DNA of 64,000 nucleotides, from the NCBI GenBank assembly GCA_973895155.1, contig OZ316893.1, positions 20,026,001 through 20,090,000 of the forward strand. Reading direction: 5' to 3'. A program made the position numbers and the translations under genes. Below the pieces are notes generated by a model. It was not told the origin of the DNA. It saw only the letters and a list, made by a program, of their open reading frames with translations, and did no database searches. This document shows, piece by piece, positions 63,130-64,000 of the stretch. This stretch comes from Marsupella aquatica. Lineage: Eukaryota; Marchantiophyta. How positions within the stretch are numbered: the first letter of the stretch is position 1; the number at the start of each line of letters is the position of its first letter.

Positions 63130-63200
63130 CATCTGTCCTATTGTGGACGTAGCTAGTGGTGAAATGAACCACAAATCTCTTGTGTTAATTACTTATGTGT
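63130..63200 (+). mobile_element. LTR remnant, plus orientation (3' part)
   Basis: GTGGACGTAGCTAGTGGTGA and ATGAACCACAAATCTCTTGT correspond to GTGGACGTAGCCTCATGTGG and AGGTGAACCACGTATCTC of the 13.5-kb LTR. It probably completes the remnant at 62255-62470, split by a later insertion of about 660 bp. Confidence 0.4.
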
Positions 63201-63214
63201 TCTTTGGATATTGA

Positions 63215-63421
63215 TATGTTGTTTTTGAATAGCTAGTGCTACTCAAAGAGTCCATGGGGGTTTCACTTTTTCCATGTCTTTTGGATTAACTCTTAGTTAT
63301 TTTGGTGCTTTACATATTGTTATGTTGTTTTTGAGTAGCTAGTGCTACTCAAAGCGTCCATGGGGGTTTCACTTTTTCCATGTCTTTTGGATTTTTACTC
63401 TTTGTTATTTTGGTGCTTTAC
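63215..63421. repeat. Two-copy tandem repeat, period 106 bp
   Basis: TATGTTGTTTTTGARTAGCT starts at 63215 and 63321; both continue with AGTGCTACTCAAAG and TCCATGGGGGTTTCACTTTT through TTTTGGTGCTTTAC. The copies are nearly identical. 63422-64000 has no gene; a telo-box-like CCCTAAACCCTAAA lies near 63637. Confidence 0.85.
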
Positions 63422-64000
63422 TGATAAGAATGCTCACTTGAGATTTGAATTTGGGGATTACCGAGTTTCTCCTCTGCCTATGTTTACTAAAAATAGTTCA
63501 AATGTCTCTATCTAAGTGTATGAGACCCTGTTAAGAGGGCACTTTGGGCAAATAATAGCCCCTCAAAACTCAAGCTGCTCTCACTTTCTTCTCAGGAGGT
63601 TGTGGCCCTCAAAGCTTTGTTACCAGGAAGCCTACCCTAAACCCTAAATGTGACTCAAAGGTACTAAAGTTTTATTCCCAGGAAAGGTACTAAAGTTTGA
63701 CAATGTCAAACAAAAAAGCAATATTTGCTAATCTTTGTATGGCCTAAAGTCCTAGCATTGCAAATTTTCTTCTTTCTTTACACAATATTGCATGACCTTA
63801 AGATCAAGGATGTTGTTTCGTTTGTTTCTTTCCAAAAGTCACTCAAGTGTTTCCATAAGGAAAGATGTAAGGTAAAGAGTTTCCACTCAAACTTGGGCTG
63901 AAGCCCTATTTTGGGGTGGTTTCACATTATGGTCCATATCACATTCTCCCTTTTGGATGGTCTCACATTGGGATGCATACCACTTGCCCCGCACTATCTA

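Noticed and set aside
63637-63650. CCCTAAACCCTAAA as telomeric sequence
   Set aside because: Only two units; more likely a telo-box-like word or chance than an interstitial telomere.
1-64000. CRISPR arrays, operons, phage or bacterial mobile islands
   Set aside because: Spliced plant genes and a nuclear-type tRNA show a eukaryotic nuclear window. The repeats are two- or three-copy duplications without uniform spacers.

Overview
The window is nuclear DNA of a land plant. The protein-coding genes are plant-type: a TRM/LONGIFOLIA-like protein with a DUF4378 end, a class II MscS-like (MSL) channel with six membrane segments, and an F-box protein with a propeller-like C-terminal half. Two of these and a smaller candidate are split by GT-AG introns. 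There is also a eukaryotic tRNA-Ala and a Ty1/copia LTR element. Genes are sparse (three firm protein genes, one probable, one tRNA in 64 kb) and lie in repeat-littered AT-rich DNA. The family members look diverged from the flowering-plant versions I know, so a non-seed plant (bryophyte, lycophyte or fern) is my guess. That lineage call is weak inference.

Layout. Positions 1-28 kb are gene-poor: short two- or three-copy tandem duplications, scattered copies of one LTR family, a deleted copia element at 13.5-15.4 kb, possible tRNA-derived retroposons, and an unexplained divergent ORF pair at 4.2-5.6 kb. From 28.8 to 37.2 kb there is a three-copy DNA module, a GC-rich leader region and the five-exon TRM-like gene (+). 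From 39.2 to 48.7 kb lie a small two-exon candidate gene (-), tRNA-Ala(UGC) (-), two complex repeat tracts and the five-exon MSL channel gene (-). From 48.7 to 57.5 kb the DNA is intergenic, with more duplications and a foldback/MITE-like element at 55.3-55.7 kb. The F-box gene (-) lies at 57.5-58.9 kb with a long upstream region, and the last 2.5 kb is repeat remnants.

The genes form no operon or pathway. The TRM-like protein probably acts at cortical microtubules in directional cell growth. The MSL protein is a mechanosensitive ion channel. The F-box protein is probably a substrate adaptor of an SCF ubiquitin ligase. I found no convincing previously undescribed system. The best leads are the unidentified two-exon gene, a serine/arginine peptide repeat inside the TRM-like protein, the very long N-terminus of the channel, the foldback element, the three-copy module upstream of the TRM-like gene, and the striking number of two- or three-copy tandem duplications with 48-123 bp periods.
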